From Castanea sativa (lineage: Eukaryota > Streptophyta > Magnoliopsida > Fagales > Fagaceae), in NCBI RefSeq assembly GCF_040712315.1, contig NC_134020.1:45741751-45805750 (forward strand): a stretch of DNA of 64,000 nt, written 5' to 3'. The number at the start of each line of letters is the position of its first letter. The stretch's first letter is position 1. The notes below the pieces were generated by a model. It did no database searches. It saw only the letters and a program-made list of their open reading frames with translations, and had not been told where the DNA came from. Below are positions 25,424 to 37,196 of the stretch, in pieces. The position numbers and the translations under genes were made by a program.

Positions 25424-26158
25424 CTACAGGAATTTAGGAATATCTGGAGGAACAAACTCCATCCAAACTAACAAAGAAAAACAAAGCCTAGCTCTGCTAG
25501 CTAAGGCATGAACAACAGAGTTGCCCTGCCTTCTAGTGTGAGAGAAGGAAAAGTTCACAAGTGCACTAGCAATAGACTTAGTGTCTTTAACTATGTGTCC
25601 AAAGGACGAAAGGGGAGTAACGTCAGTAGAGAGAAAATTGGACTGCTCTCCTAGCCGCAAGCATTTCCACCATTACAACTGACCCAGGCAGGGCTATCTT
25701 CTCGGACAGAGCCCCCAAAACTTCACCTTCATTGTTTCGGATCACCACACCAATACCTGCTTCATTAGTCTCCTAAAAAACTGCTCCATCGTAGTTGGTT
25801 TTAAACTCATCCTTATCTGGAGGCTTCCACTTAGAATCTGACATCAGGCTTCAAAATGGAATGACTAGTCTTCTCTTTTGGAAATCTGTCAGGAGTTGAG
25901 CTGCCAAGATCAAAGTGTCTTGAAGAGGGATAATTGATTCATTTGCTCTCAATTTATTTCTTTGCTGCCAAACATACCAGGCGACTACTGCAAACAGGTC
26001 CAATTTCTGCTTTCGTTGCCCAACCAGCTCAACCAAGTCTGAAAAGCAATTTAAGGCCAGGAAATCACATCTAAGCCAGCTGAACAGTTTATTCCACATA
26101 GGTTGGATATCACTACAGTCCCATAAGGATTTGAGAATTTCCAATATATCACCCTCAG
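25424..26158 (-). pseudogene. LINE relic: RNase H-like 3' end of a non-LTR retrotransposon
   Basis: Two minus-strand frames in sequence are a broken LINE tail. The first (26144-25851) contains AVVAWYVWQQRNKLR, the stretch between the zinc-binding and RNase H-like regions of plant L1-type polyproteins. The second (25660-25424) contains SHTRRQGNSVVHALASRAR and ends VWMEFVPPDI, the end of the RVT_3/RNase H-like domain. A frame break and stops separate them (25661-25850). No reverse transcriptase core remains, so this is a dead 3' fragment. Confidence 0.72.
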
Positions 26159-27267
26159 TTTAAATTCTGTAGCCTAGCAATGAGAGTCAATCAATTGTTT
26201 TGTATAATCCCTGTGACAAAGAAAGGCAACTTAAATAAATTCTTTTTTTGGTAGAACTAAATGGTATATAATTAAACCATGTGGTTGTTACCCCAAAGTC
26301 ACCAATCGTAGCCAAACAAAGAGAAGTATATAGGTTAATAATTTTAGAGTACTCTATTGTCCAATAGAATTGATAGTAGAAATAGAACCATCATCAAAAG
26401 CTTAAACAAAATGTTAATGACATAAAACTATCAAATTACAGCCCCTAAATTGACAATTACTACCCATTAATATAAGCACTCATAACCCACCCAGACCCCC
26501 AAAAAACCAGCACATATAAAAAACAATTCACATAACAAAACGATTACACTAAGGTAGTAGTTTTCTAACCAGACAAAATTATTGCTAAATGAACTTCAAT
26601 TTGTTTGGGTCATAATAGATTACATTTCAAAGAAAGCTAATGTGGGCAAGAGGAAGTAGTAACATTAAAACTTGCCTTTACCTACAGGTCTATGATATAT
26701 GCAAGATTACTTTTAATTAAAACTTCATTCATATGTGGACTCTCGAGTGCACTGCAATCCAAAATCTGTGTTATGGAACTCTTTGTTATGCAAATACAAT
26801 GTCAACCATTTGTTTTAATACGTGAATAGCATCTTGGAATTCACAGTTTTTGGTGGAGATGCCATCAGACAGCACTTGTCCCTATAGACATGTTTAATGC
26901 ATTGTCCTTGAGTTTCTTTTGAGTATGTTTCAAGCCGAAGTCTACACAGTTGTCTATTTAACAGTTCAAATTGCCATTGATCAGTTTCACAAAATTTAAA
27001 TTAACATAACTTTTTACCTTCTTGATTTTTCAACATCCAAGGGTTAAATGTTTCAATTAAAACCTGAAAGTTCACCTAACTAAACATCATATATACATAT
27101 CTTTCATCAATTGTTAATAGCTCTACAATTTATCTATGCATCAAAAGCAGTGACTAACTTGAAGGAAGAGAAAAAAAATTACATGTTACCATAAACTATC
27201 ACTTCCAAAAGCATCATTAATCAAAGATTAAAATGAAATTATAATTCAAAATAATTACAGCAGTTAC
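26159..27267. other. AT-rich intergenic stretch
   Basis: No gene is recognised. The exon expected after the RABC exon at 27336-27268 (AGQERF segment) was sought here on the minus strand and not seen. Confidence 0.45.
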
Positions 27268-27336
27268 CTGTGTCCCTAATTGTAAGCTTCAATCTTTTCC
27301 CACCAATTGCGAGCAGCTTAATCTTAAAATCCACAC
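27268..27336 (-). pseudogene. Orphan exon of a Rab18/RABC-type small GTPase
   Basis: On the minus strand a 69-base segment is bounded by an acceptor (TTTCCAG|GTGTGG) and a donor (ACACAG|GTAACTG). With one base from the preceding exon it reads GVDFKIKLLAIGGKRLKLTI followed by RDT, ending one base into the next codon. This is the switch-I-to-switch-II exon of RABC/Rab18 GTPases, in which the motif is normally WDTAGQ. Here the tryptophan is arginine. Phase 1 at both ends fits the usual exon. Exons with the P-loop, AGQERF and NKxD were not found nearby, so this is probably a gene remnant, though a heavily intronic gene cannot be excluded. Confidence 0.62.
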
Positions 27337-28013
27337 CTGGAAATGGTTAAAACAATAATGAAAGCTCATAATACAATTGCTATCCATAGAATGAAAATGG
27401 TGTTCCCTAGAAAAAGAGAAATAAATGGACATGAAAGCTCTTGGTGCACCTAATAGTACAGAGACTAAGGAAGCTCTTGGCCACCCCTGATAAGGTCTTG
27501 GGTTTCTCAAACCAAACTAATATTGATTATTTAACTCAAATGTTCAAATAGCACACAATGCATAATTGTGACCAATGAAGTTAAAAAATATACAAACATA
27601 CATACACACACACACACACTAATACAAATACATGAACTCCAAAAAAACAAACTTAGCTCAGCAAAGCAAGCAAAACCTTACCAACATGGTCTACACTCGT
27701 GACAAGCTAGAATCCAATGTGATTTGCGAGTCCTATAGAGGAGATGCAAATCTATAATTCGATGAGAATAAATGGAAATCAAGACTAAATATTACATATC
27801 ACATGTCTAAAAAAAAATTCACAAAACACGTCATGTAATAATAACTAAAAAAAGGTCTTCCAAGTGGTATAAGCAAATGAAAGGGTGAGAATACTTTGTA
27901 TAGTCACAAGATAAAGCCTAAAAACCAATGACATTATAATTGAAGACATGTTAGGCATGTCTCTTTTGTTTTTTTATCTCTACAGCAATTCAAAATTTAA
28001 GTATTTTGCTTAC

Positions 28014-28083
28014 CTTGACATGAATGCAGCAAGTTTACCAAAGCATATATCATGACAAATTCTAGCTCCAACACGACCAACAA
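28014..28083 (-). pseudogene. Orphan exon resembling a carbon-nitrogen hydrolase (omega-amidase type)
   Basis: This is a minus-strand 70-base segment between an acceptor (CAATGCAG|TTG) and a strong donor (GTCAAG|GTAAGC). It reads VGRVGARICHDICFGKLAAF, resembling the active-site region of nitrilase-superfamily omega-amidases (GRIGxxICYDIRFxELA), including the catalytic cysteine and the following aspartate. The tyrosine before the aspartate is histidine and the usual arginine after DI is cysteine. No other catalytic exon (Glu, Lys) was found. The match is short and may be a decayed fragment. Confidence 0.4.
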
Positions 28084-29206
28084 CTGCATTGAACACTTGC
28101 TTATCAGTGCAAACTCAATTTTAAAGAAATTTCTTATCAACCAGAAAATCTCAAAGATAGATTTGTGTTAGCTTTCAAAATAATTATTTTTCAAATTTTG
28201 TTATACCACAGTCTCATAATTAGTCTCAAATAAGCCTCTGATGATGACACTTAGTCGCACCTTACAAAACCACATCCACTTTATCTAAGTAGGCACAGAA
28301 GGAACAGAGCCAATGCTCTTAGAAGTAGGGATAATACACATTTATGGTGCATAATTTCAATACAATCTGATCACAAGTTCACAACAAATGGTTGTAATTT
28401 ACGGTTTGACTTTAAATCATATATACCTATGTCCGCAATGGTTGGCAACCCAAATTTTAAAAAATCTGGGACAACTCCAGAAATAAAAAAACATATTGGA
28501 ATTTTTTTTTCTTTGTGTAGTAAAGGGAAAAAAATCCAGAGTTATAATAAGAAGAAATATAAAACTAGTATCAATTTCTGAATAAAGCAACTCTGTGCTT
28601 CAACTGCATCACTAGGAACAAAAAAATCACAATGGCGTGAAATTAGGGAAATCTTACTGATATAATTCCACTAAGGCAGTCAAGAGTATGCTTCCCTCTG
28701 TTCTTCAAAGCCACCACGCCAAAACAGCACCTGCCACGAAAGAGTTGCAGAAAAAGAGAAAGAAGAAAGTAAAACCAAATAGAATTCAGATAATGAATTT
28801 GAATTAAGAAGATAGAAGAAAATGATAACATCAACAAAAGAACATACAAATTTGAAAATAGAAGAAGAAGACCTTTTGCTGGAAGTCCTCAAAATTCTAT
28901 CTGTCTCTGCCCATAGAATTCAACACTCTCTCAATCCCATTTTTTTCTTAATGATACATTTAAACCACCTAATCCCAGCAATAGAAGAGTAAATCTAATT
29001 AATCTACTCCCTTAGACTTCAGTAATAGACTCACTCCTATTTGTTAATAAAATCATTTGTACTCATTATAAACAATATGACTCTTTGATATTTGTAATGA
29101 CTAATAAATAGTTGCAGTAAAATTAAGACATTGAATTAGACAGGTGGCGCAAAATTAGGCCTCCAATTTAGAATCTAATTGAATTTTATCTGAGCTTTGG
29201 TTTCAA

Positions 29207-29245
<39 letters not shown>

Positions 29246-30654
29246 TATATTGTTTCCCAATACATACAAAACATATATATATATATAATATATTTACATT
29301 GTTTCCCAATACATACAAAACATAAACTTGAATAATACTTTCAACTTTTTAGAACATGCAGCATTCAAACTAATTGATTTTGTTACTTGAGTAGAGTTAT
29401 GATCAAACTTATAGCAATCCTAATTATTTCAATTGCAAATCATCTTCCTTTGGCAAGAATTCCCAAATTTGTAGCAACAAGCTGCTTGAGTAGTCTTATG
29501 ACGAAACTTATTGTGCCCGTTTCTTTTCCTAGTAAGACATAGCATGGATCTATTAGATCCAAAATAATTGAATATCATAAATACAAAAAAACCAATATCT
29601 CAACAAACAACTATCTATTTTTTGGCCAAGAAAACTAAGGTAAAGAACATGTACAAGACGTAGCACAGATCTTAGGTTCTAAATATCTTCTTTCTTTTTT
29701 TTTTCATTAGGTTAAGCCCGTAAGTTACTATAATTTCTTCTCTTATCCAAAGCAATGGAATATTAAAAATCTATTAATATGAATCTAGAAGACCAAATAT
29801 TTTTTTTGGATTAATCACTCGAATTGTTGTCTTGATGTTTGAATTCAAAACTTGCACTTATTTTTAGCAATTCAAAATCGAGGAGCACTTCCAAAGATGG
29901 TTTTCTGAACATAACCAAAATGAGTTACCTACCCTATTAGCAGCAGCAGAGTAACATCTTGATGAATTTGACATTAATCTGTTGTAATGGCAGCTTTGCA
30001 TTCTTAGTCAAATGGATAGCCAAATAAAGATTTGAAACAATTAGTTTTTACAAAAATAATTGAATTCCTAATCATAAATGAAAGCTCATAATAAAATTTT
30101 AGTACATGCTATAGCAGAGGAGCTTACTTTTTGCTTTACAATCAAACATGTTCCTGTAAGTGTTGAAGTTGAAACTAGGCACCCAAAAAAAAAAAAACGC
30201 ATTTTGTTACTATTGAATGGAAAGGAATATTTGATTTAAAATATTTTCAAGCAGCGTACGTAATTTTAGTGTTGATCCTCCCATTCATGGATACTCACTA
30301 GAATATCACTAAAGCAAACAATCCACAAAACAACATCAACATCTCTACGGTATTGCCTTAGAGGTTTTAAACACTCATGAACACTTTAAACAACCTAAAA
30401 AGAAAAATGAAAGTGTAGTTTGGCCAAAAAAGTGTTACTTAAGTGAGAACACTAAGGTTTGACAGCAAGGGAATTCAGCTTAGAGTGCATGCTATTTTTG
30501 TAGTTTGTTTGGCGAGGTAGAAAATAAGTAAGAAAAATGGTCAAGGAGAATCATAGATAAACGTAATTTTTTTTTCTGAATGAATTTTTTAAAGTAGACA
30601 AAATATACAAACAACAAAGTAAATAGCAACAAGAACCATACTTAAAAATAATCA
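28084..30654. other. Non-coding stretch with exon-like snippets
   Basis: No full gene is recognised. Two further minus-strand snippets have splice-like borders. One at about 28738-28657 reads CFGVVALKNRGKHTLDCLSG. One at about 28490-28432 reads VVPDFLKFGLPTIAD before an ATAG|GTATAT donor. I cannot assign either. AT microsatellites lie at 29213-29235 and 29272-29290. Confidence 0.35.
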
Positions 30655-31150
30655 AACTAAAACCCCTCAAATATGGCTATCATACAAGATAGAGAAATGC
30701 AATCCCCCCTCCCCCTTCTTCCAAAGAATTACAACATAAAACTATTCACTAACAAATTTTTCACTCTCTTCACAAACTCAACTTGGGCATTGTTTCTTCT
30801 GATCAGATGCAGGATAGCCTCCTCAAACTTGACATTGTCGCTAAACACAGCATATGGTTCTTTTACAACTTTTACCCTTCAACCTATCCCTACCCCACAG
30901 AACCACTTACACAAGCTATATACCTGGGATTTTATTAGACTAAACTTTCTCTCATAAGACTCTTTGATAAAGGATACTAAAATGGCAACTGATGATTCCT
31001 ACTCTCAAAGGTAGCGCCTGCAGAGGCACATAACATGCCACCTTGATCATTTCAACAGCCTAACTGATGATTCATACTCTCAAAGGAAGCTCTTACAGAG
31101 GACATATAACATGTCACCTTGATCGTTTTAACAGCCTATCTCAAGTGGAA
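30655..31150 (-). pseudogene. LINE relic, diverged copy 1
   Basis: The stretch shares ordered phrases with 31300-31720: AAAACCC(C)TCAA(A/T)T(A/G)TGG, then TTCACTCTCTTCACAAACTCAA, then CTCC(T)CAAACTTGACATTG, then the AACATG(C/T)CACCTTGAT...CAACAGCCTA phrase (twice). By comparison with copy 2 it is a decayed zinc-binding region of a non-LTR retrotransposon in antisense. No frame of useful length is left. Confidence 0.4.
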
Positions 31151-31299
31151 AATTTATTTCACTAAAATAGAGAAGTGGATGATTGAATGAATTTATCAAT
31201 GAAACAAACCATACAATCAGCAAACACCAGCAGAAGACACAAAACATAAAGCTACAACTAAACTTAAAAAGAGTCAAACTTACAGAGCAAGCATAAAAC

Positions 31300-31720
31300 T
31301 AAATGGAAGCTGCAACTAAACTTACAAAGCATCAAAGTAAAACCCTCAATTGTGGTTATCACCAAATCAAAGGAATGGACCTCCCTACACCCCCCACAAA
31401 AAAAAAAAAAAAAAAAAAAAAAAGACTACTCACTAAGAATTTTTCTCTCTTGACAAACTCAAATCAGGCCTTTATGCCTCCTTAGACTTGACATTGCCGA
31501 TGAATACACAAGCATTTCTTTTAATAAAATGATACTCAAAGAACAAGTGATCACCACTCTCAAGCTCCCATAACCTCTTTGGAAAATGATACTCAAAGAA
31601 CAAGTGATCACCACTCTCAAGACAGGTCTTGTAGAAGACACACAACACGTCACCTTGATAACCCTTTTAACAGCTTGTCTCGAGTAGAAAGTCAATTTCT
31701 CAAAGCAAGTCAGCAACAAG
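31300..31720 (-). pseudogene. LINE relic, diverged copy 2 with zf-RVT remnant
   Basis: Read on the minus strand, a degraded frame contains CLESGDHLFFEYHFPKRLW, the histidine/cysteine part of the zf-RVT zinc-binding region of plant LINE polyproteins. A 57-base unit (GATACTCAAAGAACAAGTGA on the plus strand) is present twice in tandem, at 31531 and 31588. The unit length is a multiple of three, so the protein phrase is repeated in frame. A long A tract lies at 31396-31424. It is a dead fragment. Confidence 0.5.
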
Positions 31721-33001
31721 TGGAATCCTAGGAATACTATACGAATGCTAGATTAATTTCCAGATCTTCATTTCAGTACATTTGGTCTTGATTTGCTCCC
31801 AAGCTTATTTGCAAGAGAATTGCAAAGTTTAGTTAGATTGAATAAAGTTTAGCAGCTTCTTCTAAATGTGATTAATCTCACTACCTCCTACTCGCAACAT
31901 GGTTTAAGGCATAGATCTTTTTATACATTAATTACAAGGTAAAAAGGGGCTGCACCTTGAAATCAAACATGGTAGAAAACTAACCTTTTGCATACCAACT
32001 ATTCCTAAAAGGGAAAAGAAATGGGAAAAACAAAAGACAAATGAAACCAGGAAAGTTTCCTCTATAACCTAATACAGTGAAACTATTCAAAAAAAATACA
32101 GTGAGATACTATATATACCTTCACTCCAAATTCATATATCAAAACTTGAAGATGCAAATAAGAGAATAAACCATATCAAGTATACACCTACAAGTTGACC
32201 TACAGAACTCCCAATTTCTATATATAATCTCATAATCATCTTCAATCAAATTGAATTCAAATTTTTCGTTTTTAGTCGAAAAGTGACAATACTCACATTC
32301 AACATAGAAAGAAAGTGTGTAATTAAAAACCATCATAAATTCCACAACATTGAAATATTAAGAATTGCATTCACCAAAGAATCAAAAAAATGGACATGAA
32401 AAACAAAAGCAAAATTTACATATATAAGGATACAGTACCAAACCCAATAATAAAAATAAGAAAGAGAGACTGAGGCCTTACTGTCTACATAGAGGACTTG
32501 AACTATTCGAGAGCACAAAGGTTATTGATATTTTCCGAAACATCAAAGACATCAACCTTGCACGTTACTGGGCATTTGATGCTAAGCAAAGCAGAAACTA
32601 TGCACCCAAAGCAAACAAATCAGATCAATAAGATACAAGTATTATAACAACTGAAAACCAGAATGCAAGGCGGAAAGGAATCTTGGGCCTACCAATTATT
32701 TCAAAAGCGACAAAACCAACCAGCTGCATTAAAACAAAAACAAAACAAAAAATCAAATCAAATCAAATACTTATTTTATAAATAATAATTACAAAGTTCA
32801 GCTGCTTGATTTCCCTATGAATGATCCTTTACATTTAGAGAAAGAGAGAGAAGAAAGTGACAAAGTCAACCCAAGATGAAACTAAAGGAGGCATACCTTG
32901 GCAATGAAAGGTGTCCTGTGTCTTTGGGAAACATGAAAGATGAAGAAGATGAGAGTGAATAAGGATGATGAAGATGGCAAGTTGAAAGGGAAGCCTCATC
33001 T
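31721..33001. other. Downstream flank of the receptor-like gene
   Basis: No gene is recognised. Minus-strand frames at 32345-32139 and 32518-32333 are AT-driven. Part of this may be 3' UTR of the receptor-like gene. No polyadenylation site was assigned. Confidence 0.4.
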
Positions 33002-36000
33002 TTATCCACCACTTCTGCGGGCATTATTCTTCAGCCTTCTGAGCAAGATATGTTGCTCTAGTTTGACCATCCTGACAATCCACTTTGGTTTTCCAATTTT
33101 AAACATAACATATCCCATTAATGTTCCAAATATCACTCCACATCCATAACCTATCGATACAGCTTGCCAACCAAACCCATTTTTAGACTCTAAGTTGTCT
33201 TCTTGTTGCAAGGTCGATGGTGGTGGTTGCTTTGTCCCATGGTTGTTGCATGATCTTGTCAACGGAAATCCACATAATCCCAAGTTATCGGTGTATGAAT
33301 CATTGTCGTATGTATTGAATTGCTTCCCTGAAGGTATTTGTCCTATAAGTTGGTTATGTGATAACTTTAAAACTGCAAGCCACGGAAGCTCTGCTAATTG
33401 CTTTGGAATCTCCCCACCGAGCTTGTTGAAAGAGAGGTCTAACCATTCAAGATTAGTCAAATTTTCAAAAGATGATGGAATAGAACCTGAAAGGTTATTG
33501 TGAGAAAAGTTGAGCCCCTTGAGTGATTTAAGCCTTCCAATTATTTGTGGCATCTCTCCTATGAATCTATTGTTTGAAAAATCAATGGTTGTGAAGATAG
33601 TTTGGATTCTTTCCAACTCAATATACGACCCTTTTATCATCACATTCAAAGAATCATGATAATAAGCATCTCCCATATAATTCAACCCAACTTCTCCTTC
33701 ATCCACATTCATCATGGCTTCCAAATATTTGAAATATTTTATTGGCAAAGGACCATTAAACTCATTGTTAGAGATGTCTAGGATTCGCAAATTTGGGAAA
33801 GGAAATTCAGCCTCAGGATTGCCTATATGACCTTGAAATTTGTTTGATCTTATGGCTAGAACCTGCAATTTTTGAATACTTCCCAACCAATAGGGGAAGG
33901 TGTCATTTATCTTATTGTTTCCAAGATCTAGAACTTCTAAGTTTGTACAATTTTCTAAAGATCGTGGCAATGGCCCTTCCAATTGATTGCCATTAAGGTT
34001 AATATTCCTCAAATAGTTTCCGCATGAAAATGATGCAGGTATGGAACCATTAAGGCTATTCATTCGCAAATCCAACACTGAGAGTGCATTAGAGAGTACT
34101 AAACACTTTGGAATTTTGCCACGAAAGTTGTTATGAGACAAATCTAGAACTTCAAGGGAACTTGCATTGCAAATAAAAGAAGGAATTCCCCTAGATAAAT
34201 TGTTATTGGAGGCAAAGAGATAACGAAGGTTAAGAGCATTTAAAGTGGGGAATGGTCCTTGAAGCAAGTTGTTACGAAGATCAACAGAATATAGGTTCTT
34301 CCAAGGAATCTTATCTATACTAGTCAAAAAGTTGTGAGAAAGATCCAAAAATGATAATGAATTCCTCCCCACAGCTCCCAACCATTCTGGAGTTTGACCA
34401 TGAATTCTGTTATTGGAAAGGTCCAAGGATCCTAAATTTGTAGCTACTTTTAGGAAAATTGGGAATTCACTAATGTTGCAAGAAGACAAGTACAATTCCG
34501 TCAGATTGGGCATGGTAAATGTTAGATTGTTGTTGATGCTGACGAATAAATTGTTATATGAAAAATTGAAAACATTGAGGTTTGAGAACAATTCTAAGTC
34601 CAACATAATACTCAGGTTATTTGATGAGAGATCTAGATAATTAAGGTTCACAAGTCTAGATATTGAGCTAGGAACAGAGCCCTGTAGGTTATTTGATGAG
34701 AGAACTAGAGTAGTAAGGTTCACAAGTCTAGATATTGAGCTAGGAATAGAGCCCTGTATCATATTATAGCTTAAATCAAGGTAGTCCAAGGAATTATTAT
34801 ACTTGAATTCCCCAATCTCACCAATGAATTGATTTTGATGAAGAGTTAACTTCATCAAAGAGGTCAAACTGAATAACCAAGATGGGAGTGTCCCATTTAG
34901 GAAATTTGATCTTAAAGAGAGATCAATTAGGAGATTCAAACCACTTACGTGATTAGGAAGGGGACCAACAAGTTGATTTCTTTCAAGGTCTAAAACGGAG
35001 AGATTCGGCAAGTCAAATATTGATGACGGCAGCAAACCTGTTGAATCCACAATAATTAAAAAAATTGTCAGTTTGATGTGTCAGCCAAAAACACTTAAAT
35101 TTTAAAGGGGCAATTTTTGAATCTCACCGTTGAAATTATTATAGGACAGATCCAAATAAATCATTTGAGTGAGGTTTCCAAGCGATGTTGGAATTGCCCC
35201 TGTAAAACTGCACATAGAGAGATACAAATACTCCAAGGACTTTAGACTGCCGATAGAATCAGGTAATTCTCCTGAAAAGTTTGTCATATAGAGAGATAAG
35301 AACTTGAGAGAACTACTGCTCAAATTAGACTTTGGAAGAGAACCTTCAAGAAAGTAATTGTTCCCAAGATCAAGGGTTTGTATACATGGAAGGCGGAAGA
35401 CGTTCATTTCGAATGTTCCCTGCAAGTTACACTCATGGAGACTAAGAGTTGTCAACGAGGATAGATTCATCATTGAAGAATTAGGTGTAATTGAGGACAT
35501 ATCTGTGAAATCCAGAAGAAGTACCCTTAACTGGGTAAGGTTACCAATGACTCTTTTCCAAACTGGTGTTTCGATTGATAATCTATTGTCAATAAGATCA
35601 CCGTTGTCAGAAAGATCAAGGGAAACAAGCGAAGACAACTGGGAGATTTCATATGGGATTTCACCAGAAAAACGGGAATTAGATAAGTTAAGATGAGTCA
35701 AACTCTGAAACTTGCCAAACTCAGGTGAAATTAGGGACAAATCAAAGTCATTCCTAGCAAGATTCAAGGTCCTGAGATGGCGAAGAAGGAAGAGGGTACT
35801 GTTGGAAGGAATGGAGCCATAAAGCCAACTGCAACTAAGGTCAAGGGCAATGACATGGCGAGTGGAATTGTCACAGACGACACCATCCCAAGTGCAGCAG
35901 TCCTTATCCTCCTTCCAAGACCCTGTCTTTGGATAAGAATAACCACAGTAAGAAGCATCTCTATCGAGAGAAAGAGAGTGATTAAAATGGAGTAGAGCAG

Positions 36001-36106
36001 AGCATTGGGAGTTTGAAGACAAGGAAGAAGAAAAGGGAAATTGAGAATGGAAGAAGAGCAAGGAAAGTAGTAGACTGAAATACTTCCAACTTAAACACTT
36101 GCCCAT
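33002..36106 (-). CDS. LRR receptor-like protein (Cf-type RLP), 1004 residues
   Basis: Two minus-strand exons, 36106-35128 and 35037-33002, flank a 90-bp intron with GTGAG donor and CAACAG acceptor. Joining restores one LRR (NFNG|LLPSSIFDLP) and a 1004-residue frame. Order: signal peptide (about 1-27); LRR N-cap with the paired-cysteine DCCTWDGVVCD motif; about 32 extracellular LRRs of the LxxLxLxxNxLxGxIP type; an island containing YYHDSLNVMIKGSYIELERI before the last four LRRs; GLCGFPL cap; acidic juxtamembrane stretch; one transmembrane helix (about VSIGYGCGVIFGTLMGYVMF); and a short basic tail. No kinase domain is present, so signalling would need SOBIR1/BAK1-like partners, as known for Cf proteins. 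The family includes immune receptors; the ligand cannot be read from sequence. The gene looks intact. Confidence 0.93.
34617..34760 (-). repeat. Tandem 72-bp duplication of one LRR inside the receptor-like gene
   Basis: Two adjacent 72-bp units (34617-34688 and 34689-34760) are nearly identical over phrases such as AGGTTCACAAGTCTAGATAT. Each encodes one 24-residue LRR (SSISRLVNLTTLVLSSNNLQ and SSISRLVNLNYLDLSSNNLS). Other LRRs in the gene are far more diverged, so this is a recent one-repeat gain that kept the frame. Confidence 0.85.
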
Positions 36107-36214
36107 TTTGATTTTGATAGTTGATACCCTTCAAAAAACGAAAGACAAAAATATTTGTGATGATACCGTTCACTTATCAGTAAGACGTGTGACAGAATGA
36201 ATAGTAAGATTCAC

Positions 36215-36226
36215 ATTTATATAAAT
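36215..36226 (-). promoter_or_regulatory. TATA box of the receptor-like gene
   Basis: The self-complementary ATTTATATAAAT lies about 110 bases upstream of the ATG at 36106. The same element (ATTTATATA at 36912-36920) sits at the matching position in the duplicated 5' end at 36749-36990, about 125 bases from that copy's ATG. Its conservation between copies supports the call. Confidence 0.5.
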
Positions 36227-36289
36227 GCTGTCAAGTAAATCAAAGGCTTCTATCTTTCTTTTCAGTCTTTTTTTATTTTTTCTTTTAAG

Positions 36290-36640
36290 TCAATCAAAGT
36301 CCTTTTGAATTACGAAACTACATCGACATTGCAGCTTCATTGTTTAACCGTATGTTAACGTGGTTTACTCTCGTTGAAATATTCTTATTCATTAAAAAAA
36401 TAAAAATTTGTGGTTTTATTGTTCCACCGTGTGTTGACGTGGTCTACTCTCATTCATTAAAAAAAAAATTGTAGCTTTATTGTTCTACCATGTGTTGACG
36501 TGGTCTACTCTCATTCATTAAAAAAAAAAATTGTAGCTTTATTGTTCTACCATGTCTTGTACGTGATCTACCTACTCTTGATAAAATATTCTCATTCATT
36601 AATTAAAAAAAAAAAAGGGTATTTTCAAGAAACCTTCGTT
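36290..36640. repeat. Imperfect tandem repeat upstream of the receptor-like gene
   Basis: About four units of 65-80 bp each read GCTTTATTGTTC(C/T)ACC(A/G)TGTGTTGACGTGG followed by TCTACTCTCATTCATTAAAA. The first unit follows ACATCGACATTGCAGC and the last ends with GGGTATTTTCAAGAA. The same units recur at 37050-37100, 51066-51265, 52975-53170 and 53185-53545. They lie about 200-530 bases upstream of the receptor-like gene ATG. Confidence 0.7.
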
Positions 36641-36748
36641 AGTCAAAGTAAGTGGAAAACGTTAACAAGCGTGCTTTCTTAAGGTTTGCCAGTGTGAGTC
36701 CCATATTAAAAAAGAAAAGAAATTGAATACATGGATGAAAAAACACAC

Positions 36749-36990
36749 AGTAGTAGACTGAAATACTTCCAACTTAAACACTTGCCCATTTTGATTTGAT
36801 AATTGATAATTGATACCCTTAAAACAAAAACAAAAAAAAAAAGCAAAAGACGCAAATATTTGGTGATGTGTTATCGGTAAGGCATGGGATGGGGTGATAT
36901 ATTAGATTCACATTTATATAGGCAGCCAAGTCAATCAAAGTTTCTATCTTTCTTTCCGGTCTTCTTTCTTTTTTTTTCTTTTTTTTCTTT
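36749..36990 (-). pseudogene. Stranded promoter and first 12 codons of a receptor-like gene
   Basis: On the minus strand an ATG at 36789 opens MGKCLSWKYFSL, the exact N-terminus of the receptor-like protein at 36106. The match stops near 36749, so the rest of the gene is absent. The upstream sequence also matches the real gene's promoter: the TTGATACCCTT phrase, the TTCACATTTATATA TATA region, and TCAATCAAAG...TCTATCTTTCTTT. It is a broken duplicate of the 5' end, pointing in the same direction as the intact gene. Confidence 0.85.
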
Positions 36991-37196
36991 TTTTTCCTTT
37001 TAAGTTACATCAACATTGCAGCTTTATTTTGATAAATAAAAAATAAATAAAAAAAAACATTGCAGCTTTATTGTTTCACGTGTTGACGTGGTCTAATCTT
37101 TTTGAAAAACTAGGTAGGGTGGCCCTTGCAAAGCTCTGATAAAATTAAAATAAAATTTTTATTTGAAGAAGTACAAAATTATATACATAAAAAATA

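Noticed and set aside
33002..36106. Receptor-like gene as a frameshifted or broken pseudogene because it appears as two frames
   Set aside because: A 90-bp segment with consensus splice sites separates them, and joining restores the LRR register exactly.
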